Shown here: positions 45,235 to 54,370 of the stretch, in pieces
Position numbering within the stretch: position 1 is the stretch's first letter
How the letters are laid out: every line of letters begins with the position of its first letter
NCBI GenBank assembly: GCA_963715655.1
Contig: OY970262.1
Location: 558,001 to 622,000 of the forward strand
Direction: 5' to 3'
DNA from: JANQPD01 sp963715655
GTDB lineage: Bacteria; Bacteroidota; Bacteroidia; Flavobacteriales; Schleiferiaceae
Length of the DNA stretch: 64,000 nucleotides
Position numbers and translations under genes: made by a program
The notes under the pieces: model-generated
The model's database searches: none
Seen by the model: only the letters and a program-made list of their open reading frames with translations
What the model was told of the DNA's origin: nothing

Positions 45235-45930
45235 ATGTTAAAGCGTAACCTATTTAATATAAGTTTAGTAGCGGTGTTAATACTGGCGCTATCAGCTTGT
45301 GGAGATAAAACCAGCCCGGGGTGGGAGTACATGCCTGACATGTACCGTGGCCCTGCGTTGAGTACGTATCAGGCGTATGATCAATTTCAAGATAGCTTAA
45401 GTGCACGTAAGCCGGTGGCAGGAACTATTCCGCGTGGGTTTATGAGCTATCAAAAGTTTGAGAATACTGCAGAAGGGTATGAAAAAGCGAAAGCTGAAAT
45501 GAAAATGCCGGCTGACTTTCCCACAGACTCCATCACTCTAATGGATGGTGGTAAATTATACGGTATTTACTGTGGACATTGCCATGGTGAGAAAGGCAAT
45601 GGAATGGGAATTTTAGTTACCAATGAAAAATATGTTGGTGTTCCTTCATACGATACACGTGAAATCAATTTAGGCTCTACTTTTCATGTAATAACGTATG
45701 GAAAAGGCGTAATGGGTGCGCATGCTTCGCAGGTTACTCCTGAAGAGCGTTGGAAAGTTGCCCAGTATGTAATGAAATTACGTGGTGAACTTATAAATGG
45801 AGAAACACCAAAAAAGGCGGAATCTAAGGGTGATGCATCTGCAGATAGCACCGCAACGGGAGAGCAAGGAGCTGAAGGCGATATGAAAGCCGGTCAGGAA
45901 GAGTCGAAAACAGAAACCAAGAAGGGATAA
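45235..45930 (+). CDS. actE: Alternative complex III subunit E, monoheme cytochrome c lipoprotein
   Basis: A 231-residue lipoprotein cytochrome. The ATG at 45235 gives the lipoprotein signal MLKRNLFNISLVAVLILALSAC; the GTG at 45205 would put ten polar residues ahead of it and overlap actD. One heme motif, CGHCH (about residue 111), a distal Met candidate in GVMGAHA, then a C-terminal tail rich in Lys, Glu and Ala. It receives electrons from ActA and passes them towards the oxidase. Confidence 0.94.
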   Translation: MLKRNLFNISLVAVLILALSACGDKTSPGWEYMPDMYRGPALSTYQAYDQFQDSLSARKPVAGTIPRGFMSYQKFENTAEGYEKAKAEMKMPADFPTDSITLMDGGKLYGIYCGHCHGEKGNGMGILVTNEKYVGVPSYDTREINLGSTFHVITYGKGVMGAHASQVTPEERWKVAQYVMKLRGELINGETPKKAESKGDASADSTATGEQGAEGDMKAGQEESKTETKKG

Positions 45931-45953
45931 ATTCTTAATACGGATAGTTAAAC

Positions 45954-47471
45954 ATGTTTGAATTTACCGGAAAATTAAAGACCATAACTTTTGTGCTGAT
46001 GATAATCGGTGCATTAAGCATAGGCGCTAGTTTTTTATTAGGTGGTGGTGAGCATCACGAAGAAGGACATCATACCGAGCACGCAGAAGGTGGAGAGCAT
46101 CATCATGCTGACCACGATGCACATGCCGAAACTAATCATAGCGCACACGCGGATGAAGCCGGCCATAAAGCGCATGGAGGAGAAGAAGCACATGATGAAA
46201 ACGCACACGGTGGTGTAACGCACATTAATGGCGTTCGCCATGAAGATCACACACCTAAAACTTCCGATTTTGATTATCATAAGACAGCCCCACGTGCTAG
46301 TCCTGAACATAATCAAGCATATACGCGATTAGATAAAGCGCATCATGATGCTGAACACATACACCATCAGCAGCAAAACAAGCCTTGGAGTAACATCATG
46401 ATAAATACGTTTTTCTTTTTAGCGGTTTCGCTAGGAGCGTTATTTTTCTTAGCCATACAATATGCTGCACAAGCAGCTTGGGCAATAGTGGTTACTAGAG
46501 TAATGGAGGCTATGGCTTCTTTCTTAATTATTCCGGTGGGCATTATGCTATTGCTTATGGTTACAGGAGTGCTTCATATCGGTGGAAACCACCTGTGGCA
46601 TTGGATGGCGGAAGGTATAATGGTAGAAGGAAGTCCTAATTATGACCCTATTATTGCAGGTAAAGAAGGTTATTTAAATGGCCTATTTTTTATTATACGT
46701 TCTGTTATTTACTTAATTGGTTGGATAGGTGGAGCGTACTTATTAAGAAGAATGTCCTTGAAAATGGAAACCAGCGGAGATCCCGCAGCAATCTGGAAAA
46801 GGATGCGTAATATATCAGCCGGCTTCTTAGTATTTTTTGCCGTAACCTCTTCTACCAGCGCGTGGGATTGGATTATGAGCATCGATACACATTGGTTTAG
46901 TACATTATTTGGATGGTATGTATTTGCCGGAATGTTTGTCACTGCTTTAACAGTGCTTACGCTTTTAGTTATTTACTTAAAGTCGCAAGGTTACTTAGAA
47001 GATGTAAACCACAATCACCTACAAGATTTAGCCAAATTTATGTTTGCCTTTAGCGTATTTTGGACATACCTATGGTTCTCTCAGTTCATGTTAATATGGT
47101 ATTCAAACATCCCTGAAGAAGTAACCTATTATATGGCGCGTTTTGGTGAGTATAAATACTTATTCTTTACTATGGTTGCCATGAACTTCTTGTTCCCTGT
47201 ACTAGTAATGATGAGTAGAGATTCAAAACGCAACCAAGGTTTTGTGATTACAGCCGGTATTATTATGATTATCGGTCATTGGTTAGATATATTTATAATG
47301 ATAAGCCCGGGTACTGTGGGTGGGCAATGGAGTATAGGATTAGTGCAGGTGGGTACGTTTCTTGGTTTTGCCGGTATGTTTTTGTTTGTGGTGTTCCGCA
47401 CCCTTTCTAAAGCACCGCTTTTACCAACCAAAAACCCAATGTACTTGGAGAGTAAGTATTTTCAAATTTAA
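45954..47471 (+). CDS. actF: Alternative complex III subunit F, NrfD-like, with His-rich loop
   Basis: A 505-residue membrane protein with about ten helices. After helix 1 (residues 10-30) comes a loop of about 110 residues holding 26 histidines (clusters such as EHHEEGHHTEH and EHHHADHDAHAE), then the NrfD-like core (KPWSNIMINTFFFLAVSLGALFF onward). The core pairs with ActC around the quinol site. The His-rich loop would face one side of the membrane and could bind metal ions; similar loops occur, as I recall, in other flavobacterial ActF. It starts 23 bp after actE. Confidence 0.94.
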   Translation: MFEFTGKLKTITFVLMIIGALSIGASFLLGGGEHHEEGHHTEHAEGGEHHHADHDAHAETNHSAHADEAGHKAHGGEEAHDENAHGGVTHINGVRHEDHTPKTSDFDYHKTAPRASPEHNQAYTRLDKAHHDAEHIHHQQQNKPWSNIMINTFFFLAVSLGALFFLAIQYAAQAAWAIVVTRVMEAMASFLIIPVGIMLLLMVTGVLHIGGNHLWHWMAEGIMVEGSPNYDPIIAGKEGYLNGLFFIIRSVIYLIGWIGGAYLLRRMSLKMETSGDPAAIWKRMRNISAGFLVFFAVTSSTSAWDWIMSIDTHWFSTLFGWYVFAGMFVTALTVLTLLVIYLKSQGYLEDVNHNHLQDLAKFMFAFSVFWTYLWFSQFMLIWYSNIPEEVTYYMARFGEYKYLFFTMVAMNFLFPVLVMMSRDSKRNQGFVITAGIIMIIGHWLDIFIMISPGTVGGQWSIGLVQVGTFLGFAGMFLFVVFRTLSKAPLLPTKNPMYLESKYFQI

Positions 47472-47488
47472 AATAGCATAAGAGCAGC

Positions 47489-48523
47489 ATGGAAACTCTT
47501 TTGATAATAGTTGTAGCAATTTTGGCCATCTTGGCGTTTGCCCAAGCCATTCGAGTATTCGAATTGGCCGGCAAAATGCGTGATGATGATGCCACTAGTG
47601 ATGATGTTAATGATAAGGATAATAGAAATCAAGGGTACCTACTTATAGGGGCTTTAATTTTCCTTATTGGCGGTTTCTTTTACACCGTAATAGCGTATGA
47701 TGACATTTTATTACCAAAATCTGCTTCTGAACATGGAGTAGAGATTGATAATTTATGGGCCATTTCAATGGGTTTAATCGTTGTGGTGTTTTTAATTACA
47801 CAGCCTTTACTTTTTGGTTTTGGTTTTAAATTTAGAGGTAAAAAAGGCAGAAAGGCTTCTTACATGGAGCACAACAACCGCTTAGAATTTATTTGGACTA
47901 TTGTTCCGGCAGTAGTTTTAGCAGGTTTAATTATTTACGGACTTACTACTTGGAGTGATATAATGAACCCGTCTAACGAGGATGAAGAGCCAATGGTAGT
48001 GGAAGTATATGCAAAGCAATTTGGTTGGACAGCCCGCTATGCAGGTGCTGATAATACGCTGGGTTATGCAAGCGTAAGAATGAGTGAAGGTACCAATGCA
48101 CTTGGTGTGGATGTAAATGATGCAAATTCATTTGATGATGTTATTACCACAGAGTTGCATTTACCGGTAAACCGTCCGGTAATTTTTAAATTTAGAAGTC
48201 AGGATGTTATTCACTCCGCATATTTGCCACATTTTAGAGTGCAAATGAACTGCGTGCCTGGTACCAGTACCAACTTTCAGTTTGTGCCATCGGTTACTAC
48301 CGCAGAAATGAGAAAAGACCAAGAGGTAATTGATAAAGTAAACAACATTAACGAAATTCGCGCAGAGAAAGGAGAGGAGCCTTGGGAGTTTGACTATTTG
48401 TTGTTATGTAATAAAATTTGTGGCTCTGCCCACTATAACATGCAGATGAAGGTGGTAGTTGAAACGCAGGAGGAATATGAGAAATGGCTTAGCGAACAGA
48501 AAACGTTTGCTGATAATTTGTAA
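47489..48523 (+). CDS. coxB: Cytochrome c oxidase subunit II
   Basis: Carries the CuA centre that accepts electrons from cytochrome c or ActE. The 344-residue protein has an extra N-terminal helix, two further membrane helices (about 50-72 and 90-112), EHNNRLEFIWTIVPAVVL, and the cupredoxin domain with QFGWTARY, the CuA ligand His in DVIHSAYLPHF and CNKICGSAHYNM (about residues 307-318). The usual Glu of CxExC is Lys-Ile shifted (CNKIC), so the backbone ligand position differs in side chain. No fused cytochrome c domain. It follows actF by 17 bp, consistent with an ACIII-oxidase supercomplex. Confidence 0.94.
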   Translation: METLLIIVVAILAILAFAQAIRVFELAGKMRDDDATSDDVNDKDNRNQGYLLIGALIFLIGGFFYTVIAYDDILLPKSASEHGVEIDNLWAISMGLIVVVFLITQPLLFGFGFKFRGKKGRKASYMEHNNRLEFIWTIVPAVVLAGLIIYGLTTWSDIMNPSNEDEEPMVVEVYAKQFGWTARYAGADNTLGYASVRMSEGTNALGVDVNDANSFDDVITTELHLPVNRPVIFKFRSQDVIHSAYLPHFRVQMNCVPGTSTNFQFVPSVTTAEMRKDQEVIDKVNNINEIRAEKGEEPWEFDYLLLCNKICGSAHYNMQMKVVVETQEEYEKWLSEQKTFADNL

Positions 48524-48551
48524 CAAAAATTTTAGCTAAAAAGAAAGGATT

Positions 48552-50336
48552 ATGGCTACACAGGATTTACACGCACACGATGCTCACCATCATCACGAGC
48601 AATCGTTTATAGAAAAATACGTATTCAGCACCGATCATAAAATGATCGCTAAACAATTCCTAATCACCGGTATGATTATGGGTATTGTGGGTGTTGCTAT
48701 GTCATTATTATTTCGCTTACAATTAGCATGGCCCGATACAGAATGGCCAATTTTTGAAGCGCTTTTAGGTAAGTGGGGTACCGATGGAGTAATGGATCCT
48801 AACATTTATTTGGCTTTAGTTACCATTCACGGTACCATTATGGTATTCTTCGTATTAACGGCTGGTTTAAGTGGTACGTTTTCCAATTTATTAATTCCAC
48901 TTCAGATTGGTGCACGTGATATGGCTTCGGGTTTTATCAATATGCTTTCTTATTGGTTCTTTTTTGTGTCTTCAGTAGTAATGCTTTCGTCACTATTTGT
49001 AGAAAGTGGTCCCGCAGCAGCCGGTTGGACAGTTTATCCACCGCTATCAGCACTACCGCAAGCAATGCCAGGTTCAGGCTTAGGTATGACGCTGTGGTTG
49101 GTTTCTATGAGTTTATTCATTGTTTCTTCTCTTTTAGGCGCGCTTAATTACATTGTAACCGTATTAAATTTGCGTACTAAAGGTATGAGCATGACGCGCT
49201 TACCACTTACCATTTGGGCATTTTTTGTAACGGCTATTCTTGGGGTACTTTCATTCCCTGTATTATTCTCCGCAGCACTGTTGTTGATTTTTGATAGAAG
49301 CATGGGTACTAGTTTTTACCTGTCAGATATTTTAGTAGCAGGAGAATTATTGAGCAACCAAGGCGGTAGTCCGGTGTTGTATCAGCATTTATTTTGGTTT
49401 TTAGGTCACCCAGAAGTATATATCATTTTATTACCCGCTTTAGGTATCACTTCAGAAGTAATTTCAACCAACGCCCGTAAGCCAATTTTTGGTTACCGTG
49501 CTATGGTAGGTTCTATTTTAGCCATTGCGTTTCTCTCCTTTATTGTTTGGGGGCATCACATGTTTATTACCGGTATGAATCCGTTTCTCGGTTCGGTTTT
49601 TACGTTTACTACGTTGCTTATTGCGATACCCTCTGCAGTAAAAGCATTTAACTACATTACAACGCTATGGAAAGGTAATTTACGCTTAACACCTGCCATG
49701 TTGTTTTCTATTGGTTTGGTATCTACGTTTATTACGGGTGGGCTTACAGGACTTATTTTAGGTGATAGCGCCTTAGATATTAATGTACATGATACGTATT
49801 TTGTTGTAGCGCATTTCCACATTGTAATGGGCTTATCAGCTATCTTCGGATTGTTTGCCGGTGTGTATCATTGGTTTCCAAAATTATTTGGTCGTAGAAT
49901 GAACAAGCCAATGGGTTATGTGCATTTCTGGGTAACGTTTGTAACGGCTTACGGTGTGTTTTTCCCTATGCACTTTTTGGGTATGGCCGGTTTACCAAGG
50001 CGCTATTATACCAACACTAATTTTCCAATGTTTACGGATTTAGCAGATATTAACGTAGTAGTTTCCATTTTCGCAATAGTGGGTGGAGCGGTACAGTTGG
50101 TATTCATTTTTAACTTCTTTTATAGTGCCGTAAGAGGTAAGATAAGTTCAAAAAATCCTTGGAAATCAAACACCTTAGAGTGGACAACTCCGGTAGAACA
50201 TATTCACGGAAACTGGCCGGGAGAAATTCCAGAGGTACACCGCTGGGCGTATGATTATAGCAAACCGGGTATGGAAGATGATTTTGTACCGCAAACGGTA
50301 CCGCTTAAACCAGATGAAATGGAATCTGGTCACTAA
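48552..50336 (+). CDS. coxA: Cytochrome c oxidase subunit I
   Basis: The catalytic heme-copper subunit that reduces oxygen and pumps protons. The 594-residue protein has 12 or more helices. CuB and heme ligands are in LGHPEVYIILLPALG (His-Tyr pair), VWGHHMFITGM and DTYFVVAHFHIVMG; the low-spin heme His is in TIHGTIMVFFVLTAG. A His-rich start (LHAHDAHHHH) is present. It is the last gene of the operon and is followed by a strong terminator; subunit III is not in the window, so it must lie elsewhere. Confidence 0.96.
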   Translation: MATQDLHAHDAHHHHEQSFIEKYVFSTDHKMIAKQFLITGMIMGIVGVAMSLLFRLQLAWPDTEWPIFEALLGKWGTDGVMDPNIYLALVTIHGTIMVFFVLTAGLSGTFSNLLIPLQIGARDMASGFINMLSYWFFFVSSVVMLSSLFVESGPAAAGWTVYPPLSALPQAMPGSGLGMTLWLVSMSLFIVSSLLGALNYIVTVLNLRTKGMSMTRLPLTIWAFFVTAILGVLSFPVLFSAALLLIFDRSMGTSFYLSDILVAGELLSNQGGSPVLYQHLFWFLGHPEVYIILLPALGITSEVISTNARKPIFGYRAMVGSILAIAFLSFIVWGHHMFITGMNPFLGSVFTFTTLLIAIPSAVKAFNYITTLWKGNLRLTPAMLFSIGLVSTFITGGLTGLILGDSALDINVHDTYFVVAHFHIVMGLSAIFGLFAGVYHWFPKLFGRRMNKPMGYVHFWVTFVTAYGVFFPMHFLGMAGLPRRYYTNTNFPMFTDLADINVVVSIFAIVGGAVQLVFIFNFFYSAVRGKISSKNPWKSNTLEWTTPVEHIHGNWPGEIPEVHRWAYDYSKPGMEDDFVPQTVPLKPDEMESGH

Positions 50337-50342
50337 AAGATG

Positions 50343-50376
50343 AAAAAAACCCGAAGTGAAAGCCTCGGGTTTTTTT
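50343..50376 (+). terminator. Terminator of the respiratory operon
   Basis: CCCGA (50350-50354) pairs with TCGGG (50365-50369), extended by seven A-T pairs on each side, with a 10-base loop and a seven-base T run directly after coxA. Confidence 0.95.
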
Positions 50377-50621
50377 GTGGGGTTTAGCCGAATTGTGTTT
50401 TAAATTGGTATTATATCAATTTGAATATTAAAGTATAATTAATGCTTTGAGTCTAAGAGCCCCAATTTTTTTCTCTAAAGTGGTACTTAGAACCAAAGTA
50501 GCAAACCACAACAGCTTCATTAAGAAGCTTATATAAGGTGTGTTTGTAGCTAGAGTACCCGTCAAGGTGAGGGGGATTTGGAGGCTTTATAAGATAGCTT
50601 CCTTTATAAGTTAAATTAGTA

Positions 50622-50975
50622 TTACAGCTGATTGTTGCCTCCTAACGTATCTAATCGGCTTCTTAGCCAAGCAATTTGTGTATCCTTTTCTTTTAACCTC
50701 AGATTAAAAGTCTCTCTTTCATTGTCAGCCAATTGGTTATACTTAAATGTACCTTTTAAAATACTAAGAAATACATTTACATCGAAGGTATTTAATTGAG
50801 TAGGGCATATATCTAAAGCCGTGCAAATATTTTCAATTTTCTCCTCTGTTAGTTGTGTTTTACCATTTTCACAATTGCTATAAGCCTTTTGCGAAATGTC
50901 TAATTTTTCCGCCATATCTGCCTGAGTTAGATTTAATAAAACCCTGACCTGCTTGATTTTTTGATAGGTTTTCAT
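50622..50975 (-). CDS. XRE-family transcriptional regulator
   Basis: A 117-residue DNA-binding protein. The N-terminal helix-turn-helix spans about residues 5-60 (IKQVRVLLNLTQADMAEKLDISQKAYSNCENGKTQL), and a C-terminal coiled coil (NERETFNLRLKEKDTQIAWLRSRL) suits dimerisation. Targets are unknown. The 285 bp to the coxA stop and the 207 bp upstream of it hold no gene that I can support. Confidence 0.85.
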   Translation of the reverse strand: MKTYQKIKQVRVLLNLTQADMAEKLDISQKAYSNCENGKTQLTEEKIENICTALDICPTQLNTFDVNVFLSILKGTFKYNQLADNERETFNLRLKEKDTQIAWLRSRLDTLGGNNQL

Positions 50976-51182
50976 TGGTAATTAGGTATAAATGAGACTG
51001 CTAAAATACTGAAATAGAATATATCATGGGTTTTTTAGAATTAAAACTTTGTTTTTATTTATGGTGTAAATAATCCTCTTGGCCAAGAAACTTTATTAAC
51101 CGTGCTAAACCGAAACGCGACAGGGGTAGGTAAATTTAAATTTTATTAAGATGAAAAATCTAACATGTAAATTTAATTTTTC

Positions 51183-51950
51183 ATGAAAATTTTTGTAAGA
51201 CATTCGTTTTTTGGATTTTTTATTTTTTTTGGGAGTGTTTTTGGCCAATCAACACCGTTAGGTCTTAGTTTAAAAAGATCTTTACCTCCAAGCAGCAACT
51301 TCACTAAAATTTTTAATGCGGATACGGTTTTTCCGGGGCCAAGTTTAGATGGTGCTAGCCAGTTTTCTATCAACTATGCAGACAGCACTAATTTTTATCG
51401 TTTTAAAATGCACGTGTATGATAGCGCAGGAAACTTTTTAGGAAGGGTAAGAACTAAATATGATACGATTAGCTACAATCCTAGCGGTGGCTCAGTTCGC
51501 CTAAAAAATGTTGGAATATCTACTGTATGCTGGAGCTTACATAATGGTTTTGTAAACCTGATTGATAGCCTTAGTACAGGAGCATTGTATGCCCAACTTA
51601 CCGTTTACGTTTCTAGTGATAGTGCGCGCTTTGATAGTGTTTCATCCTATTTCCATATTTTTAAGAGAAACCAGTTTAGTTATATTACTTTAAAGGAGGT
51701 TCATTCTGCTCAAAAATTACAAGCGTGGCCAAACCCTGTGAGTAATGTTTTAAATATTCAAGTTCCTATTCCCTTGGGATTTAAAAGGGTTCAAATCTTT
51801 AACTCCAACGGAGTATTAGTAATTGATGACTTATTGAAAGAGAATAAATCTTATTATTCCATAGATACATCTATGTGGGTAAAGGGACTCTATTATTTGT
51901 ACCTTATTGGAAATGAAAAATATAAGAATATTTATAAAATCATCAAGTAA
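51183..51950 (+). CDS. T9SS-sorted secreted protein, paralogue A
   Basis: A 255-residue protein with a signal peptide (KIFVRHSFFGFFIFFGSVFGQ), a beta-rich middle and a type A T9SS C-terminal domain (WPNPVSNVLNIQV ... GLYYLYL). It shares length, order and the motif ADTVFP-G-SLDG with the protein at 53418, so the two are paralogues that flank a gliding-type protein gene. The middle domain (RFKMHVYDSAGNFLGRVRTKYDT) has no known function. Expected to be displayed on or released from the cell surface. Confidence 0.85.
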   Translation: MKIFVRHSFFGFFIFFGSVFGQSTPLGLSLKRSLPPSSNFTKIFNADTVFPGPSLDGASQFSINYADSTNFYRFKMHVYDSAGNFLGRVRTKYDTISYNPSGGSVRLKNVGISTVCWSLHNGFVNLIDSLSTGALYAQLTVYVSSDSARFDSVSSYFHIFKRNQFSYITLKEVHSAQKLQAWPNPVSNVLNIQVPIPLGFKRVQIFNSNGVLVIDDLLKENKSYYSIDTSMWVKGLYYLYLIGNEKYKNIYKIIK

Positions 51951-53421
51951 AGAGCGAAAACTAGCGCCAAGTTTATTATTTCTTTACATTATTGCGTGTG
52001 GGTTAGTTTCACCAAAGACAAGTGCTCAAAAATTTGATAATCTAATACTCAATAGTGGCTTTGAGCAATGCTTAGATGCTAATCAATGGGTACTGACCAA
52101 CCAAAAAAATAACCCTCCAAGCTGTCCATCATGGTGGAGCCTTAATCATACTGGTGGTATTCACATTGCTACCTGTAATAAGCAAAACTATGCCAACATC
52201 TTAAGTTACGGAAATGAGCGTTGGTTTTTCACACCGCATACGGGGGAAGGATTTGTGTTGGCTGCAAGCACTGGTAAGTTTCTAGGTGACCAAAAAGTGG
52301 TAAGGCGCTTCATACGAACTGCTTTAAAAAACGTTTTGGAGCCAGGCTGTAAATATAAAATAGAATTGTATGTAAAGCCATTGAGCAGAAGAAGGGCTAG
52401 TGCACAAGGTGCTGTAATGCTAATACCATTCTGTAATGATTTTGGTTTGCAATTGAGCGTTTTAGATACAACTACTAACTTATTATCAGGAGCACCACAT
52501 CTTAAAACTCATTATTTTAAGTTTTTAGAAAGAGATACTTTAAATTATAGAAAATTAACATATACTTTCGAAGCAGATCGAGCCTATCAATATTTAACAT
52601 TTGGTTCATTTAGGCCTGATGATTCAATATTTTTCTACTTTAATGATACACTTAGTAAACAACCCTTTGGGGGCGCTGGATGGTATATTGATGATGTTTC
52701 ACTGCAAAAAATTGTTCCAGAAAGTTATAAACTAAGTCTTCCAGAAAATTTATATTTATGCCAAGATAGCGTTATAACTTTGACCGTCCCAGATTATGGT
52801 GGTTCGGTACTTTGGAGTTCTGGTAGTACAAGGAAGCATATTGATATCACCCAATCAGGCAAATATTGGGTTGAGGTTAAGGGGCCATGCTTTAATTTGT
52901 TCGATACGGTAGTTGTGAACTACTATGAATATCCGATATTTATGTTCACAGACACTTCCATTTGTTCAAACGAGGCTTTGCAAATAACACTGGATAACGA
53001 TTATTTATACCGATGGTCAGATGTACCTAAGCAAGAGTTTGCGAGCACTCGAAAATTAAAAAAGGCTGGCTATTATTCAGTTGCTGGAATTACAGAATGT
53101 GGTGAGGTGCCTTTAGGCAGTTTTAATTTGGAGGTAGAAAGTTGTGAGATTTCAGCAACTTTACCAAATGCATTTACTCCTAATGGTGACAGAAAGAATG
53201 AATTGTTTATCGGCTATCTTAAAAACGCTGATTATGTTGAGTTTAAGGTCTTTGATAGATGGGGTACTAATGTTTATACATCTTTCTCTCAACCTGTTTC
53301 TTGGGATGGTGTCTTTAGAAATAAGTTCTTACCGCCCGGAGTTTACACGTATCAAATTATGGCCAAAAATAATCATCATTACACCTTTAGGAAAACGGGC
53401 TATATAACTATCTTAAAATGA
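51913..53421 (+). CDS. Gliding motility-associated C-terminal domain protein (T9SS type B)
   Basis: A 502-residue secreted protein. The start at 51913 gives a long signal region (SLLFLYIIACGLVSPKTSAQ); it overlaps the upstream gene by 38 bases. The N-terminal domain (NLILNSGFEQC...SWWSLNHT) looks like a carbohydrate-binding jelly-roll module; the middle has a DSVITLTVPDYGGSVLWSSGS immunoglobulin-like repeat; the end is the type B sorting domain NAFTPNGDRKNELF ... FDRWG ... WDGVF. It may be an adhesin that works with the two flanking paralogues. Confidence 0.87.
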   Translation: MKNIRIFIKSSSKERKLAPSLLFLYIIACGLVSPKTSAQKFDNLILNSGFEQCLDANQWVLTNQKNNPPSCPSWWSLNHTGGIHIATCNKQNYANILSYGNERWFFTPHTGEGFVLAASTGKFLGDQKVVRRFIRTALKNVLEPGCKYKIELYVKPLSRRRASAQGAVMLIPFCNDFGLQLSVLDTTTNLLSGAPHLKTHYFKFLERDTLNYRKLTYTFEADRAYQYLTFGSFRPDDSIFFYFNDTLSKQPFGGAGWYIDDVSLQKIVPESYKLSLPENLYLCQDSVITLTVPDYGGSVLWSSGSTRKHIDITQSGKYWVEVKGPCFNLFDTVVVNYYEYPIFMFTDTSICSNEALQITLDNDYLYRWSDVPKQEFASTRKLKKAGYYSVAGITECGEVPLGSFNLEVESCEISATLPNAFTPNGDRKNELFIGYLKNADYVEFKVFDRWGTNVYTSFSQPVSWDGVFRNKFLPPGVYTYQIMAKNNHHYTFRKTGYITILK

Positions 53422-54185
53422 AACACTACCTATTTCTATTTTTTGTCCTCGTTTTTTTCTCAACCCATGCCCAGCCCCTTCAGTTAAACTTACTTTTTAA
53501 CCGTTCATTGGCTGCCAACAATACCACTAGCCCTAGGGTGGTGCAAGCCGACACTGTTTTTCCGGGTGTTAGTTTGGATGGTTTTACTAATTTTGAGGTA
53601 AATCACAACGATAGTATTTATTTTTATAGATATAAAATTGAGTATTACGATAGCTTAGGACTAAAACAAGGAAAACTAAAAACCCAATTTGATACACTAA
53701 GTTATAGGGCAGGGGGTAAACCGATTTTTTTAAACAGAGTATTTCTCGGTAGCATAAGTTTTATTCGCTACTACAGAAGTATGGAGGGATTAATGGATAG
53801 CATAAATATGCGTTTTCCGTTTTATGGAAAGCTAACGGTGTACGCTGGTAGAGATTCCATTAATCCGCTAGATAGTGTGTACTCCTATTTTTATATTTTA
53901 GAGGAAAATACAATCAAATTTATTGGTGTAGAAGAAAGTAGCTTTGATATATCCGCTTTTAAAAGCTATCCAAATCCTGTAAAAGAGGTGCTGCATGTGA
54001 GCTTGCCCGGTAAGATGAAAAACGCCACATATACTATTCATACTCAGGAAGGAAAAGTAAAGATGTCCGGATTTTTAAATCAACATACTAGTTTGAACTT
54101 AAATCAGCTGCCAAATGGGATGTATTTTCTAAGTGTACAACCAGAAAACGGTAAACAGTTTACCCAAACTTTCATAAAGAAATAA
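53418..54185 (+). CDS. T9SS-sorted secreted protein, paralogue B
   Basis: Another 255-residue protein with signal peptide (HYLFLFFVLVFFSTHAQ) and a type A T9SS domain (YPNPVKEVLHVSL ... LPNGMYFLSV). It matches the protein at 51183 in size and in ADTVFPGVSLDGFTNFEVNHNDS against ADTVFPGPSLDGASQFSINYADS. It overlaps the stop of the gliding-type gene by four bases (ATGA), so the three genes form a translational unit. Function unknown. Confidence 0.85.
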   Translation: MKHYLFLFFVLVFFSTHAQPLQLNLLFNRSLAANNTTSPRVVQADTVFPGVSLDGFTNFEVNHNDSIYFYRYKIEYYDSLGLKQGKLKTQFDTLSYRAGGKPIFLNRVFLGSISFIRYYRSMEGLMDSINMRFPFYGKLTVYAGRDSINPLDSVYSYFYILEENTIKFIGVEESSFDISAFKSYPNPVKEVLHVSLPGKMKNATYTIHTQEGKVKMSGFLNQHTSLNLNQLPNGMYFLSVQPENGKQFTQTFIKK

Positions 54186-54257
54186 ATTTTTTAATCAAGC
54201 ATTGAGGTTGCAAAAATCAAACTAGTTACGGTGTAATACTTTGTTTAACTATAACCT

Positions 54258-54344
54258 ATGAAATACCTAATAAGCATCCTAATCTCCTTAATCAACGTGT
54301 TTTCAGTTTGCGCAATTAGCAATACGGTAAGGCACTTAATCTAA
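54258..54344 (+). pseudogene. Signal-peptide remnant
   Basis: A 28-codon frame MKYLISILISLINVFSVC... with a clear signal-peptide shape and stop soon after. It is likely to be the 5' stump of a lost secreted-protein gene; a real short peptide is less likely. Confidence 0.35.
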
Positions 54345-54370
54345 TTGACTTAGCTATTATAATTTTTGTT

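Noticed and set aside
50337..50621. Possible small RNA or tRNA-like element after coxA
   Set aside because: A GC-richer patch (GTACCCGTCAAGGTGAGGGG) is visible, but no cloverleaf or T-loop and no promoter could be shown.
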